From assembly GCA_900543585.1 (NCBI GenBank), contig UQRP01000029.1, positions 1 through 33,967 of the forward strand: a DNA stretch of 33,967 nucleotides, given 5' to 3'. This DNA comes from an uncultured Prevotella sp. (GTDB lineage Bacteria; Bacteroidota; Bacteroidia; Bacteroidales; Bacteroidaceae). Shown one piece after another: positions 8,097-15,827 of the stretch. Under the pieces are notes generated by a model. The model made no database searches. It was not told where the DNA came from and saw nothing but the letters and a program-made list of their open reading frames with translations. The translations under genes and the position numbers were made by a program. How positions within the stretch are numbered: the first letter of the stretch is position 1; each line of letters starts with the position of its first letter.

Positions 8097-10172
8097 TTAT
8101 CCCACCTGACTTCCGGGCTTCACCTCACCGAGTGTCGTAGTGACGCTCAGCGAGCCGTCGAAGTTGAGGGCAGAGAGAATCATGCCCTGGCTCTCGATGC
8201 CCATCATCTTGCGCGGGGCGAGGTTGGCGATGAAGAGAACATCCTTGCCGACGAGGTCCTCAGGCTTGTAGAACTTGGCGATGCCGGAGAGGATGGTGCG
8301 GTCCTGTCCGCTGCCGTCGTCGAGGGTGAACTGCAAGAGCTTGTTCGACTTCTTCACCTTCTGGCAGTCCTTGATATGTCCTACGCGGATGTCGAGCTTC
8401 TCCCACTCGTCGAAGGGGATGTTGGGCTTGATGGGCTCGGCCTTGTAGTCCTTGGCTTCCTGTGCCTTCTCGTTAGCCTCCTTGGTGGCTGCAAGCTTGT
8501 CGAGCTGCTTCTGGATGGCCTCGTCCTCAATCTTCTCGAAGAGCAGATGGGGCTCGCCCAACTGGTGACCCGGCTTGAGGAGGTCGGTGCGGCCCAGTTC
8601 GGCCCAGTCGAAGTCGTCCATACCTATCATCGTGCGCAGATCCTGGCTGGAGAAGGGCAGGAAAGGCTCGAAGGCGATGGCAAGGTTGGCGACGAGCTGG
8701 AGGGAGATATAGAGGATGGTCTCCACACGCTTGGGATCGGTCTTCCACACCTTCCACGGCTCGCACTCGGTGATGTATTTGTTGCCGATACGCGCTAAGT
8801 TCATAGCTTCTTTCTGAGCCTCGCGGAAGTGGAAGCCGTCGAGCAGCGTCTCCACTTTCTCCTTGACATCCTTGAACTCCTCAATAGCTTTCTTGTCTAC
8901 CTCCTGGAGCTCGCCGCACTCTGGCACGACACCGTTCCAGTACTTCTTCGTGAGCTGCAGGGCGCGGTTGACGAAGTTGCCGTAGATGGCCACGAGCTCG
9001 GAGTTGTTGCGCTCCTGGAAGTCCTTCCATGTGAAGTTGTTGTCCTTGGTCTCCGGCGCGTTGGCGGTGAGCACGTAGCGCAGCACATCCTGCTTGCCGG
9101 GGAAGTCGCGGAGATATTCGTCGAGCCACACAGCCCAGTTGCGGGAGGTGGAAATCTTGTCGTTCTCAAGATTCAGGAACTCGTTGGCGGGCACGTTGTC
9201 GGGGAGGATGAAGTCGCCGTGAGCCTTGAGCATGGTGGGGAAGATGATGCAGTGGAAGACGATGTTGTCCTTGCCGATGAAATGTACGAGGCGCGTGTCC
9301 TTGTCCTGCCACCATGTCTTCCAGGAGCCCCACTTCTGAGGCTCTTTCTCGCAGAGCTCGATGGTGTTGCTGATATATCCGATGGGGGCGTCAAACCACA
9401 CGTAGAGCACCTTGCCCTCAGCACCCTTTACGGGCACGGGGATACCCCAGTCGAGGTCGCGCGTCATGGCACGGGGCTGAAGATCCATGTCGAGCCATGA
9501 CTTGCACTGGCCGTAGACATTGGAGCGCCACTCCTTGTGGCCGTTGAGAATCCACTCCTTCAGCCAGTCCTGGTAGTTGTTGAGCGGGAGATACCAGTTC
9601 TTGGTCTTGCGAATCTCCGGCTTGGCGCCAGAGATGGTGGAGTGCGGGTCGATGAGCTCCATAGGGCTGAGGTCGCTGCCGCATTTCTCACACTGGTCGC
9701 CGTAGGCGTTGGGGTTGCCGCAGTGGGGGCAGGTGCCCATGATATAACGGTCGGCGAGGAACTGCTTGGCCTCGGGGTCGTAATACTGCTCTGACTCTTT
9801 CTCCACGAGCTTACCGTCGTCGTAGAGCTTGCGGAAGAAGTCGGAGGCATATTTGCAGTGGGTCTGAGAGGTCGTGCGGCTATAGATATCGAAGGAGATA
9901 CCGAACTCCTTGAAAGAGTCCTTGATGATCTTATGATAGCGGTCGCAGACATCCTGCGGGGTGATGCCTTCCTTCTTGGCGCGGATGGTGATAGGCACAC
10001 CATGCTCGTCGCTGCCACCGATGAAGATGACAGGGCGCTTGCGCAGTCGCAGATAACGCACGTAGATGTCGGCCGGGACGTAGACCCCGGCAAGGTGACC
10101 GATATGTACGCCGCCGTTGGCATAAGGCAGGGCAGCGGTAACGGTCGTACGCTTGAAATGTTTTTCTTCCAT
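8097..10172 (-). CDS. metG: Methionine--tRNA ligase
   Basis: This 691-residue enzyme charges tRNA-Met. The Rossmann class I catalytic domain carries HIGH at H23-H26 and the second signature as KISTS (K339-S343), the form I associate with Bacteroidetes enzymes rather than KMSKS. A zinc knuckle reads CPHCGNPNAYGDQCEKC. The anticodon-binding helices follow, and an EMAP/Trbp111-like tRNA-binding domain occupies about 585-691 (KLDIRVGHI, then NLAPRKMMGIESQGM). The start is set at MEEKHFKRTT. An upstream in-frame ATG at 10274 would add 34 residues that do not look like MetG and would cross the candidate promoter at 10200-10207. It lies directly before the ECF sigma gene. Confidence 0.96.
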   Translation of the reverse strand: MEEKHFKRTTVTAALPYANGGVHIGHLAGVYVPADIYVRYLRLRKRPVIFIGGSDEHGVPITIRAKKEGITPQDVCDRYHKIIKDSFKEFGISFDIYSRTTSQTHCKYASDFFRKLYDDGKLVEKESEQYYDPEAKQFLADRYIMGTCPHCGNPNAYGDQCEKCGSDLSPMELIDPHSTISGAKPEIRKTKNWYLPLNNYQDWLKEWILNGHKEWRSNVYGQCKSWLDMDLQPRAMTRDLDWGIPVPVKGAEGKVLYVWFDAPIGYISNTIELCEKEPQKWGSWKTWWQDKDTRLVHFIGKDNIVFHCIIFPTMLKAHGDFILPDNVPANEFLNLENDKISTSRNWAVWLDEYLRDFPGKQDVLRYVLTANAPETKDNNFTWKDFQERNNSELVAIYGNFVNRALQLTKKYWNGVVPECGELQEVDKKAIEEFKDVKEKVETLLDGFHFREAQKEAMNLARIGNKYITECEPWKVWKTDPKRVETILYISLQLVANLAIAFEPFLPFSSQDLRTMIGMDDFDWAELGRTDLLKPGHQLGEPHLLFEKIEDEAIQKQLDKLAATKEANEKAQEAKDYKAEPIKPNIPFDEWEKLDIRVGHIKDCQKVKKSNKLLQFTLDDGSGQDRTILSGIAKFYKPEDLVGKDVLFIANLAPRKMMGIESQGMILSALNFDGSLSVTTTLGEVKPGSQVG

Positions 10173-10199
10173 TGATGCTTGTATTTCTTTCCTTTTGTG

Positions 10200-10207
10200 C
10201 AAAATTA
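10200..10207 (-). promoter_or_regulatory. Candidate -7 element (TAATTTTG) for metG
   Basis: The minus-strand reading TAATTTTG, followed by CA, fits TAnnTTTG and lies 27 bp upstream of the metG ATG at 10172. A TTG lies about 22 bp further upstream. It supports the shorter metG start. Confidence 0.5.
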
Positions 10208-10267
10208 CTAAGAAAACAGCAGAAAATAACAATTGTGCAACGAATTCTTGATTTTGCCCGTCTGTTC

Positions 10268-10299
10268 TTTGCATATAGCCGTAAAAAGAGTTATATTTG
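10268..10299 (+). promoter_or_regulatory. Strong Bacteroidetes promoter (TTTG-N20-TATATTTG) for the DUF1703 gene
   Basis: TTTG at 10268-10271 and TATATTTG at 10292-10299 are separated by 20 bp, an excellent match to the -33/-7 consensus. The predicted transcription start near 10305 leaves a leader of about 20 nt before the ATG at 10325. Confidence 0.75.
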
Positions 10300-10324
10300 C
10301 AGACAGAAACAGAGTTGAAGCGTT

Positions 10325-11920
10325 ATGGAGCAGATAATGAGGAAATATCCCGTAGGCATACAGACTTTTGCGAGAATTATCAAGGAGGGTTTTATCTATG
10401 TTGATAAGACCGACCTGGTGTGGGAGTTGACGCATTATGCCCCATTCATCTTTCTGAGCCGTCCGCGCCGTTTCGGCAAGTCACTGCTCACATCCACCTT
10501 GGAATCGTATTTCAGAGGTGACCGTGAGTTGTTTGAAGGCCTGAAGATCCTGTCGCTTGAAAAAGAATGGACGCCGTATCCTGTGCTCCATCTCGACCTG
10601 AGCGTAGCAAAAGGGCAGGATAATGCCGAAGAACTTCGTGAGACGCTGATGTGGATGATGGAGCCTCTTGCAAATATATACGGCAGAAAAGAGACAGAGA
10701 CCACACCGGGAAAATTGCTCACCGGTCTTATCCATCGGGCGCAGGAGAAGACAGGCAGACAGGTGGTCGTCATCATCGACGAATATGACGCACCGCTGCT
10801 CGACGTGCTCCACAGCCAGGAGACGCTCGACGCCATGCGCGAGGTCATGCAGGAGTTCTACGTGCCCTTGAAAGCTAACGAGGCTTATATCAAGTTCTGC
10901 TTCATCACCGGCATTACGAAGTTCTCGCAGCTGAGCATCTTCTCTACCATCAACAACTTGAAGAATGTCTCTCTGCTTCCCCGCTTTGCCACCATCTGCG
11001 GCTTTACCGAGCACGAGGTGCAGACTGTTTTCAAGGAGGATATAGCGGCGATGGCCAAAGACTTCAAGCTGACGCCAGAAGAAATGTATGCCAAGATAAA
11101 GCTCAAATACGACGGCTATCATTTCGCTGGCGGAGCCGATGCTGTCTTCAATCCCTTCAGCCTGCTCAACGCCCTTGGCGACCGTTTGTTGAAGAACTAT
11201 TGGTTTGCCTCCGGCACACCGACGTTCCTCATCAAGCAGATGCAGCACTTCCATACCGACATCACCTCGCTGGACTCCCTCGACGTGCCTGAGTCGGCTT
11301 TCGACCAGCCAACGGAGAATATGAAGGACGCGCTGCCCCTGCTCTATCAGAGTGGCTACCTCACCATCAAGGACTACGATAAGGAGGGCGAGACCTATTT
11401 CCTTTCTATTCCTAATCAAGAGGTTCGAGTGGGCTATGTCAATGGATTGCTGCCCACCTACACAGGCTTGAACAATGCTGATGTGCAGGTAGGCTTTGCG
11501 TTGAAGTTTTGGAGAGCACTCAAGGCGGATGACATCGACCTGGCCATGCAGCACATGCAGTCCTACCTCGCGGGCATTCCTTATGTGGAGGGCTTCAAAC
11601 AGAAGTTGGCTGAGGCCAAGACCAAGGAAGGCTTCTACGAATATACCTTCTACCTCATCTTCTCCATGCTTAACGTCTATGTCCGTACGCAGGTGAAGGT
11701 GGCCGGTGGGCGCGTCGACATGGTCATCTTCATGCCCGACACCATCTACGTGATGGAATTGAAAGTGGGCGACACGGCCCGTCATGCGCTTGAGCAGATA
11801 GAAGTCCGTGGCTATGCCAAGCCCTATCTCACCGATGGACGCCGCGTAGTGAAGGTCGGCATACGGTTCGATGCCGATAAGCATACTGTGGACGAATGGG
11901 CGGTACAGCCTGCCCTTTAA
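10325..11920 (+). CDS. DUF1703-type protein: AAA-ATPase-like domain plus PD-(D/E)XK nuclease-fold domain
   Basis: This 531-residue protein starts MEQIMRKYPVGIQTFARI, the standard opening of the AAA-ATPase_like/PD-(D/E)XK family. A P-loop variant is seen as SRPRRFGKS (residues 45-53). The Walker B strand is VVVIIDEYDAPL with D152-E153. The C-terminal nuclease-like core has D465 and E478-L-K480 in GRVDMVIFMPDTIYVMELKVG, consistent with an intact PD-(D/E)XK site. Members occur in many paralogous copies in Bacteroidetes genomes. I know of no established function, and roles in nucleic-acid cleavage or selfish-element biology are speculative. It has its own promoter. The next gene starts 35 bp downstream. 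An alternative start is ATG 10337. Confidence 0.9.
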   Translation: MEQIMRKYPVGIQTFARIIKEGFIYVDKTDLVWELTHYAPFIFLSRPRRFGKSLLTSTLESYFRGDRELFEGLKILSLEKEWTPYPVLHLDLSVAKGQDNAEELRETLMWMMEPLANIYGRKETETTPGKLLTGLIHRAQEKTGRQVVVIIDEYDAPLLDVLHSQETLDAMREVMQEFYVPLKANEAYIKFCFITGITKFSQLSIFSTINNLKNVSLLPRFATICGFTEHEVQTVFKEDIAAMAKDFKLTPEEMYAKIKLKYDGYHFAGGADAVFNPFSLLNALGDRLLKNYWFASGTPTFLIKQMQHFHTDITSLDSLDVPESAFDQPTENMKDALPLLYQSGYLTIKDYDKEGETYFLSIPNQEVRVGYVNGLLPTYTGLNNADVQVGFALKFWRALKADDIDLAMQHMQSYLAGIPYVEGFKQKLAEAKTKEGFYEYTFYLIFSMLNVYVRTQVKVAGGRVDMVIFMPDTIYVMELKVGDTARHALEQIEVRGYAKPYLTDGRRVVKVGIRFDADKHTVDEWAVQPAL

Positions 11921-11955
11921 CTTTTGATAATTAGACAACCAAATTTCAATAAGCC

Positions 11956-13311
11956 ATGAGCATTAATATACAGCGTACATCGCAGAAACGTGTCGTCATC
12001 GTCGGTGGCGGCCTCGGTGGACTGCGCCTGGCCGAAGACCTTCAGGGCAGCGGCATGCAGGTCGTTCTCATCGACAAGAACAACTACCATCAGTTCCCAC
12101 CGCTTATCTACCAGGTGGCCTCGGCAGGTTTGGCGCCGAGCAATATCTCTTTCCCCTTCCGCCAGATTTTCCGCAAGCGCAAGGACTTCTATTTCCGTAT
12201 GGCTGAGGCCCGTGCTGTCTTCCCGGACAGAAAGATTCTACAGACCTCCATCGGCAAGATCAGCTACGACTATCTGGTCTTTGCCGCCGGTGCCACCACC
12301 AACTTCTTTGGCAACAAGAATGTGGAGGAGTGGGCTATCCCGATGCGCCATCTCGACGAGGCCATGGGCTTGCGCAATGTGCTGCTCTCCAACTTGGAGC
12401 GTGCGCTGACCTGCGCCACGGAGGAGGAGCGCCAGGAGCTGCTCAATGTCGTCATCGTAGGCGGTGGCGCCACGGGTGTGGAGATAGCGGGTGCCATCTC
12501 GGAGATGAAGCGTTATGTCATCCCCTACGACTATCCCGATATGGATGCCTCGCATATGCATATCTACTTGCTCGAAGCGGCCGACCGGCTCTTGGCCGGC
12601 ATGTCGCCGCAGTCCTCAGCCAAGGCTTTGGAATTTCTCAAAGGCATGGGCGTGGACGTGCAGTTTGGCAAGATGGTGACTGACTATAAGGACTATCGCG
12701 TGATGATTAAGGACGGCACGAGCATCCCCACACGCACCTTCCTCTGGGTGTCGGGTATTCGGGCGCAGGGCATCACCGGTATCGAGGGCGATAGACTGGG
12801 CCGCGGATTCCGTATCAAGGTCGACGAATACAACCGCGTGCCGGGGCTCGACGGCATCTTCTCCATTGGCGACCAGTGCCTGATGACCACCGATGAGGCT
12901 TATCCCAAAGGCCATCCACAGCTGGCGCAGGTGGCTATCCAGCAGGCGAAAAATCTGGCTGTCAACCTCCGTAAGCTCAATGCCGGTGACAACAGCCTGA
13001 GGGCTTTCCACTACAACGACCTGGGATCCATGGCCACCATTGGCCGCAACAAAGCCGTGGCCGACATCGGTAAGATTCATTCTCAGGGATTCATGGCCTG
13101 GGTGCTGTGGCTCGTCGTCCACCTGCGCTCCATCCTCGGTGTGAAAAATAAGCTCTCGGTGATGCTCTCGTGGGCTTGGCAGTATTTCAGCTATGCCGGC
13201 TCCATCCGCAACATCGTCTATGCCACTAAGCCGAAGATTATCATCGAGCGTATCAAGCGTGAGGCCAGCACCCACCTGGGTACTGACCTCATGGAAGAAG
13301 AGAAAGAGTAA
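11956..13311 (+). CDS. ndh: NAD(P)/FAD-dependent oxidoreductase, type II NADH dehydrogenase
   Basis: This 451-residue protein has two dinucleotide-binding folds. The FAD site is near the N-terminus (VVIVGGGLGG, G17-G22) and the NADH site has GGGATG at about 169-174. A second FAD contact motif reads GIFSIGDQCL. The C-terminal ~60 residues, with an aromatic helix (FMAWVLWLVVHLRSILG) and a basic end, match the membrane-anchoring tail of non-proton-pumping NADH:quinone oxidoreductases. It would oxidise NADH and reduce menaquinone at the inner membrane. It lies 35 bp after the DUF1703 gene and may share its transcript, but no functional link is apparent. It is followed by a hairpin. Confidence 0.9.
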   Translation: MSINIQRTSQKRVVIVGGGLGGLRLAEDLQGSGMQVVLIDKNNYHQFPPLIYQVASAGLAPSNISFPFRQIFRKRKDFYFRMAEARAVFPDRKILQTSIGKISYDYLVFAAGATTNFFGNKNVEEWAIPMRHLDEAMGLRNVLLSNLERALTCATEEERQELLNVVIVGGGATGVEIAGAISEMKRYVIPYDYPDMDASHMHIYLLEAADRLLAGMSPQSSAKALEFLKGMGVDVQFGKMVTDYKDYRVMIKDGTSIPTRTFLWVSGIRAQGITGIEGDRLGRGFRIKVDEYNRVPGLDGIFSIGDQCLMTTDEAYPKGHPQLAQVAIQQAKNLAVNLRKLNAGDNSLRAFHYNDLGSMATIGRNKAVADIGKIHSQGFMAWVLWLVVHLRSILGVKNKLSVMLSWAWQYFSYAGSIRNIVYATKPKIIIERIKREASTHLGTDLMEEEKE

Positions 13312-13317
13312 TATCAG

Positions 13318-13349
13318 TCTCGGCCTCTGCAAGCGAGCGGAGGCCGAGA
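13318..13349. terminator. Hairpin between convergent ndh and the hsdR remnant
   Basis: Perfect 10-bp arms (TCTCGGCCTC at 13318-13327 and its complement at 13340-13349) flank a 12-nt loop, 6 bp after the ndh stop. There is no clear T-run, so termination efficiency is uncertain. It could serve both converging transcripts. Confidence 0.6.
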
Positions 13350-13355
13350 TTGCTC

Positions 13356-13916
13356 TCATTCATCTGAAGTCGGTTCAGCAACGCTTGCAGCGTAATAGTT
13401 ATCATCAAGAGACTGATAGCTTTGTAAGTTGGTGCTTATCTCCATCCTATTTTTCTTAAAGTTCTCCGCTTGCTCGAATATTTCCTTAAACACCTCATCC
13501 TTGGTATAGGGAGGGTATTTCTCCTTTGCCAAGGTAAGGATGATGCTGACCTTCATCTCTGCCTTGATGTCATCGCGCTTGTCCCAGTCGATAAACCGAC
13601 TCTTATCATCGACGATACCCTTTATTTCGATGGCCATGCGGCGGAATTGTTCCTCTGTGAAGTTGTCGGCGAACTGATATTTCTCGGCCACAGACTTGAG
13701 AATATCATAGAATGCTTTCACCTCGATGTCGGGAATACCTTCGGGTAGTTTCGACTCGTCTTTGATTTTGTTGAGCAGTTCTGTAAGTTGGTTGGCTACG
13801 TCGCTGATGATCTCATCGGCAAAGACGAGGTCGTCGGTGCGGTCATTATAGCGTTCTTGTTCGAGAAAGAGCTGTATGATGCTCTCCTCCAGTTGTGCTT
13901 CGTTGAAGAGTGACAT
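13356..13916 (-). CDS. Internally deleted type I restriction subunit (HsdR N-terminal tip fused to its C-terminal domain)
   Basis: The frame is 186 residues. Residues 1-20 (MSLFNEAQLEESIIQLFLEQ) read like the very start of an HsdR subunit. From about residue 21 (ERYNDRTDD) to 160 the sequence reads like the far C-terminal domain of HsdR (the DUF3387-type region). Landmarks are KAFYDILKSVAEKY, the IVDDKSRF-DWDKRDDIKAE block, and KYPPYTKDEVFKEIFEQAENFKKN. A full HsdR is roughly 900-1100 residues, so the nuclease and helicase motor are absent although the frame is intact. It cannot cleave or translocate DNA. It lies 13 bp after the AlbA_2-type gene. The assignment rests on remembered family patterns. 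Confidence 0.7.
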   Translation of the reverse strand: MSLFNEAQLEESIIQLFLEQERYNDRTDDLVFADEIISDVANQLTELLNKIKDESKLPEGIPDIEVKAFYDILKSVAEKYQFADNFTEEQFRRMAIEIKGIVDDKSRFIDWDKRDDIKAEMKVSIILTLAKEKYPPYTKDEVFKEIFEQAENFKKNRMEISTNLQSYQSLDDNYYAASVAEPTSDE

Positions 13917-13929
13917 GGGCGGGTTGATA

Positions 13930-14586
13930 TTAATCTTTTACCTTGTATTTCTGTTTCGGATGGTTTGGCGTACCAGGGTAGAGCATCTCGAGAACTTTTG
14001 ATTGCAACAATTCTGGCAAGACCTTATTTCTAAGGTATACTTGTTTCCTTTTTGTTGCTATGGCTAAGTCTTCAAGAGACAACCAATCAGAGCACATATA
14101 TTTAATAAGCTCATAGAGTTGGGATTTAGTCAAGCGCTTCTTCTTTAATAAACTTGCTATATAAGGATCCGAGGTTACCATATTAGAGCCCGAGGTTGCT
14201 ATATTAGCTTTGGAGGTTGCAACCTTAGCTATGGAGGTTGCAACCTTAGCGTCGGAGGTTGCAACCTTAGCTTTGGAGGTTGCAACCTTAGCACCGAGAA
14301 TATCGAAGCTTTCTTTGGGAAGGTGATAGCTTGTTCCACGACCATAACCTTTTGCCACCAACAAGTGGTTTCGTACCATCCGTCTAAGCAAATCGGCTAT
14401 TTCGCCTTTATGCATATTCAAGGAATATCGCAGCCGTTCATTGGTGACGGAACCCTCATCGATAGCCAAGGCGAGAACCGACATCACGTTATGGTCAAAA
14501 GTATTAGCTGTGATGCCAAACTTAGCCATCAGTTCGTTTTTCGCATTTTCAGAGAGCAACGATTCCATGGGCATTTCGAGCACCAC
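13930..14586 (-). CDS. C-terminal half of the AlbA_2/ATPase protein, separated by an in-frame amber codon
   Basis: This frame is exactly continuous with the gene at 14626-15825: the only interruption is one TAG, after which the frame stays open for 231 codons. The reading downstream of the stop (RSPKIEEKQQPDKVVLEMPMESLL) is what normally follows the KGWxEQN-Trp segment in this family. If translated alone it would need the GTG at 14586 or a nearby ATG. Residues about 10-90 look like winged-helix DNA-binding segments (LALAIDEGSVTNERLRYSL). Then come six heptapeptide repeats of the type AKVATSK, and a second helix-turn-helix-like region (LTKSQLYELIKYMCSDWLS). It is most likely the tail of a broken gene. 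Confidence 0.65.
   Translation of the reverse strand: MVLEMPMESLLSENAKNELMAKFGITANTFDHNVMSVLALAIDEGSVTNERLRYSLNMHKGEIADLLRRMVRNHLLVAKGYGRGTSYHLPKESFDILGAKVATSKAKVATSDAKVATSIAKVATSKANIATSGSNMVTSDPYIASLLKKKRLTKSQLYELIKYMCSDWLSLEDLAIATKRKQVYLRNKVLPELLQSKVLEMLYPGTPNHPKQKYKVKD
14171..14296. repeat. Six tandem 21-bp repeats encoding heptapeptides
   Basis: Units begin at 14171, 14192, 14213, 14234, 14255 and 14276, each opening with GAGGTT on the plus strand. The last four carry the palindrome GGTTGCAACC; the first two are diverged. Because the unit is 21 bp, copy-number change keeps the reading frame. On the minus strand they encode variants of AKVATSK. Confidence 0.95.
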
Positions 14587-14625
14587 CTTGTCAGGTTGTT
14601 GCTTTTCCTCTATCTTTGGCGAACG

Positions 14626-15825
14626 CTAGTTCTGTTCTTGCCATCCTTTCAAGATTTTACTTGTTCCTCCGCCGGCTTTTTCTGCCACACCTAACATTGA
14701 GAACATCTTCTGCAATGATTTGTTGCGGCAGACGCTTTCGCCACCGGTATAATATTGGTCTTTAGATACAAGGAGGGTGCCAGGATTGGAGAAGACAAAG
14801 CCTTTCAGATTATGTCTGACCACGAGCGTGGCATTCACACTATAGTCGGCATGAATGCAGAGATTGATAAGGGCTTCCCTGATGGCAATATGGGCCGGTG
14901 TTTCTTCTTTTCGTATATTTCCTTCCAGCTTGAAGGGTTTGGGTAAAACTGACTGTAGGCGAGGCAGCACGCGCTGATAGAAATTGAACAGGTTGGCTTC
15001 CCATGTTCCGTCAGGGCAGATTCTGTTAGTCCAACGTATATCTTCGTCTTCCGTGAGATGTTCTTGATAATCTGGGAAATAGTGAGGACAACATTCCACA
15101 TCGGTAATAGATTGCGTCTTGCCAAACATCAACAGTCCGGCGACAGTAAATCCTTCCTCTCCTGTCTGGCGGTCTTTACGATAGCCTCCCAACATCTTGA
15201 GTAAATCGAGGTCGGTTAACGACAGCCAGGGATGATCGGGCGAAGATGCCTTAAAGCGTTGTCTATAGCCATTGAGTGCCTCAAGGTCTATATCATCCAT
15301 TGTATATCCTTTCAAGATGCGGCTGTCTGCAGGATGGTTCTCGTCGGCATCGGCAAACATTCGCCTCACTTCTGATTCGCTGCAACGATAATCGCCCTCG
15401 AAGTTGCGCTTGAAAGTTCCGTTGAAAGGCTGGGTGGTACGATAGACGGGCCGTTGTTCCCGACTGGCCCGGGGTATATAAAACAACATGATCTTGTGAC
15501 CTTTATAGTCACCGACTTCTATATCTTTTTCCGTCAGCAGATTACAGCTAATGGTAGCCTTGTTGTTGGCATTGTTCCAGAAGTCCTTTCTGTATTTCAA
15601 CAGCTGTTCCTCTGTAAGTCCATCAAGATAGAATTGGTTGTGCTTTTCCGCCACGCCTAACACGATTACACCGCCGTCGCTATTGGCAAAGGCAGAATAG
15701 GTGTCCCAGAAAGAACCGGGAAAGCCACCCGCAGCGCTCTTAAATTCCAAATCGTCGCTCTCGTAGTTGACCATGAGCGACTCGATGTATTCGTTGAAAT
15801 CTATGTTGTCTCTGACTTCTATCAT
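14626..15825 (-). CDS. ATP-binding protein with Schlafen AlbA_2 domain, N-terminal portion ending at an amber codon
   Basis: This 399-residue frame starts MIEVRDNIDFNEYIESL. The AlbA_2 (Schlafen-like) domain is at about 10-140: ESDDLEFKSAAGGFP, then FANSDGGVIVLGVAE. The C-terminal part has the HATPase_c_4-type region at about 300-395, with REALINLCIHADYS and VAEKAGGGTSKILKGW. Such genes are frequent inside type I restriction-modification loci of Bacteroidetes and are usually annotated as transcriptional regulators or RecG-like ATPases. Here it lies 2 bp after the HsdM-like remnant, which suggests translational coupling. The frame ends at TAG 14626-14628, where the family normally has Trp (TGG to TAG is one base change). 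The remaining ~231 codons continue in frame. Confidence 0.8.
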   Translation of the reverse strand: MIEVRDNIDFNEYIESLMVNYESDDLEFKSAAGGFPGSFWDTYSAFANSDGGVIVLGVAEKHNQFYLDGLTEEQLLKYRKDFWNNANNKATISCNLLTEKDIEVGDYKGHKIMLFYIPRASREQRPVYRTTQPFNGTFKRNFEGDYRCSESEVRRMFADADENHPADSRILKGYTMDDIDLEALNGYRQRFKASSPDHPWLSLTDLDLLKMLGGYRKDRQTGEEGFTVAGLLMFGKTQSITDVECCPHYFPDYQEHLTEDEDIRWTNRICPDGTWEANLFNFYQRVLPRLQSVLPKPFKLEGNIRKEETPAHIAIREALINLCIHADYSVNATLVVRHNLKGFVFSNPGTLLVSKDQYYTGGESVCRNKSLQKMFSMLGVAEKAGGGTSKILKGWQEQN

Positions 15826-15827
15826 AG

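Noticed and set aside
10481..11938. A 485-codon minus-strand ORF opposite the DUF1703 gene
   Set aside because: It mirrors the codons of a clear family member on the plus strand, is His/Val/Leu-rich, and has no recognisable domain or promoter.
14626..14628. TAG as a recoded sense codon (Trp or other)
   Set aside because: Several unrelated genes in the window end normally at TAG, and no pyrrolysine-type or suppressor machinery is visible. A point mutation or error is simpler.
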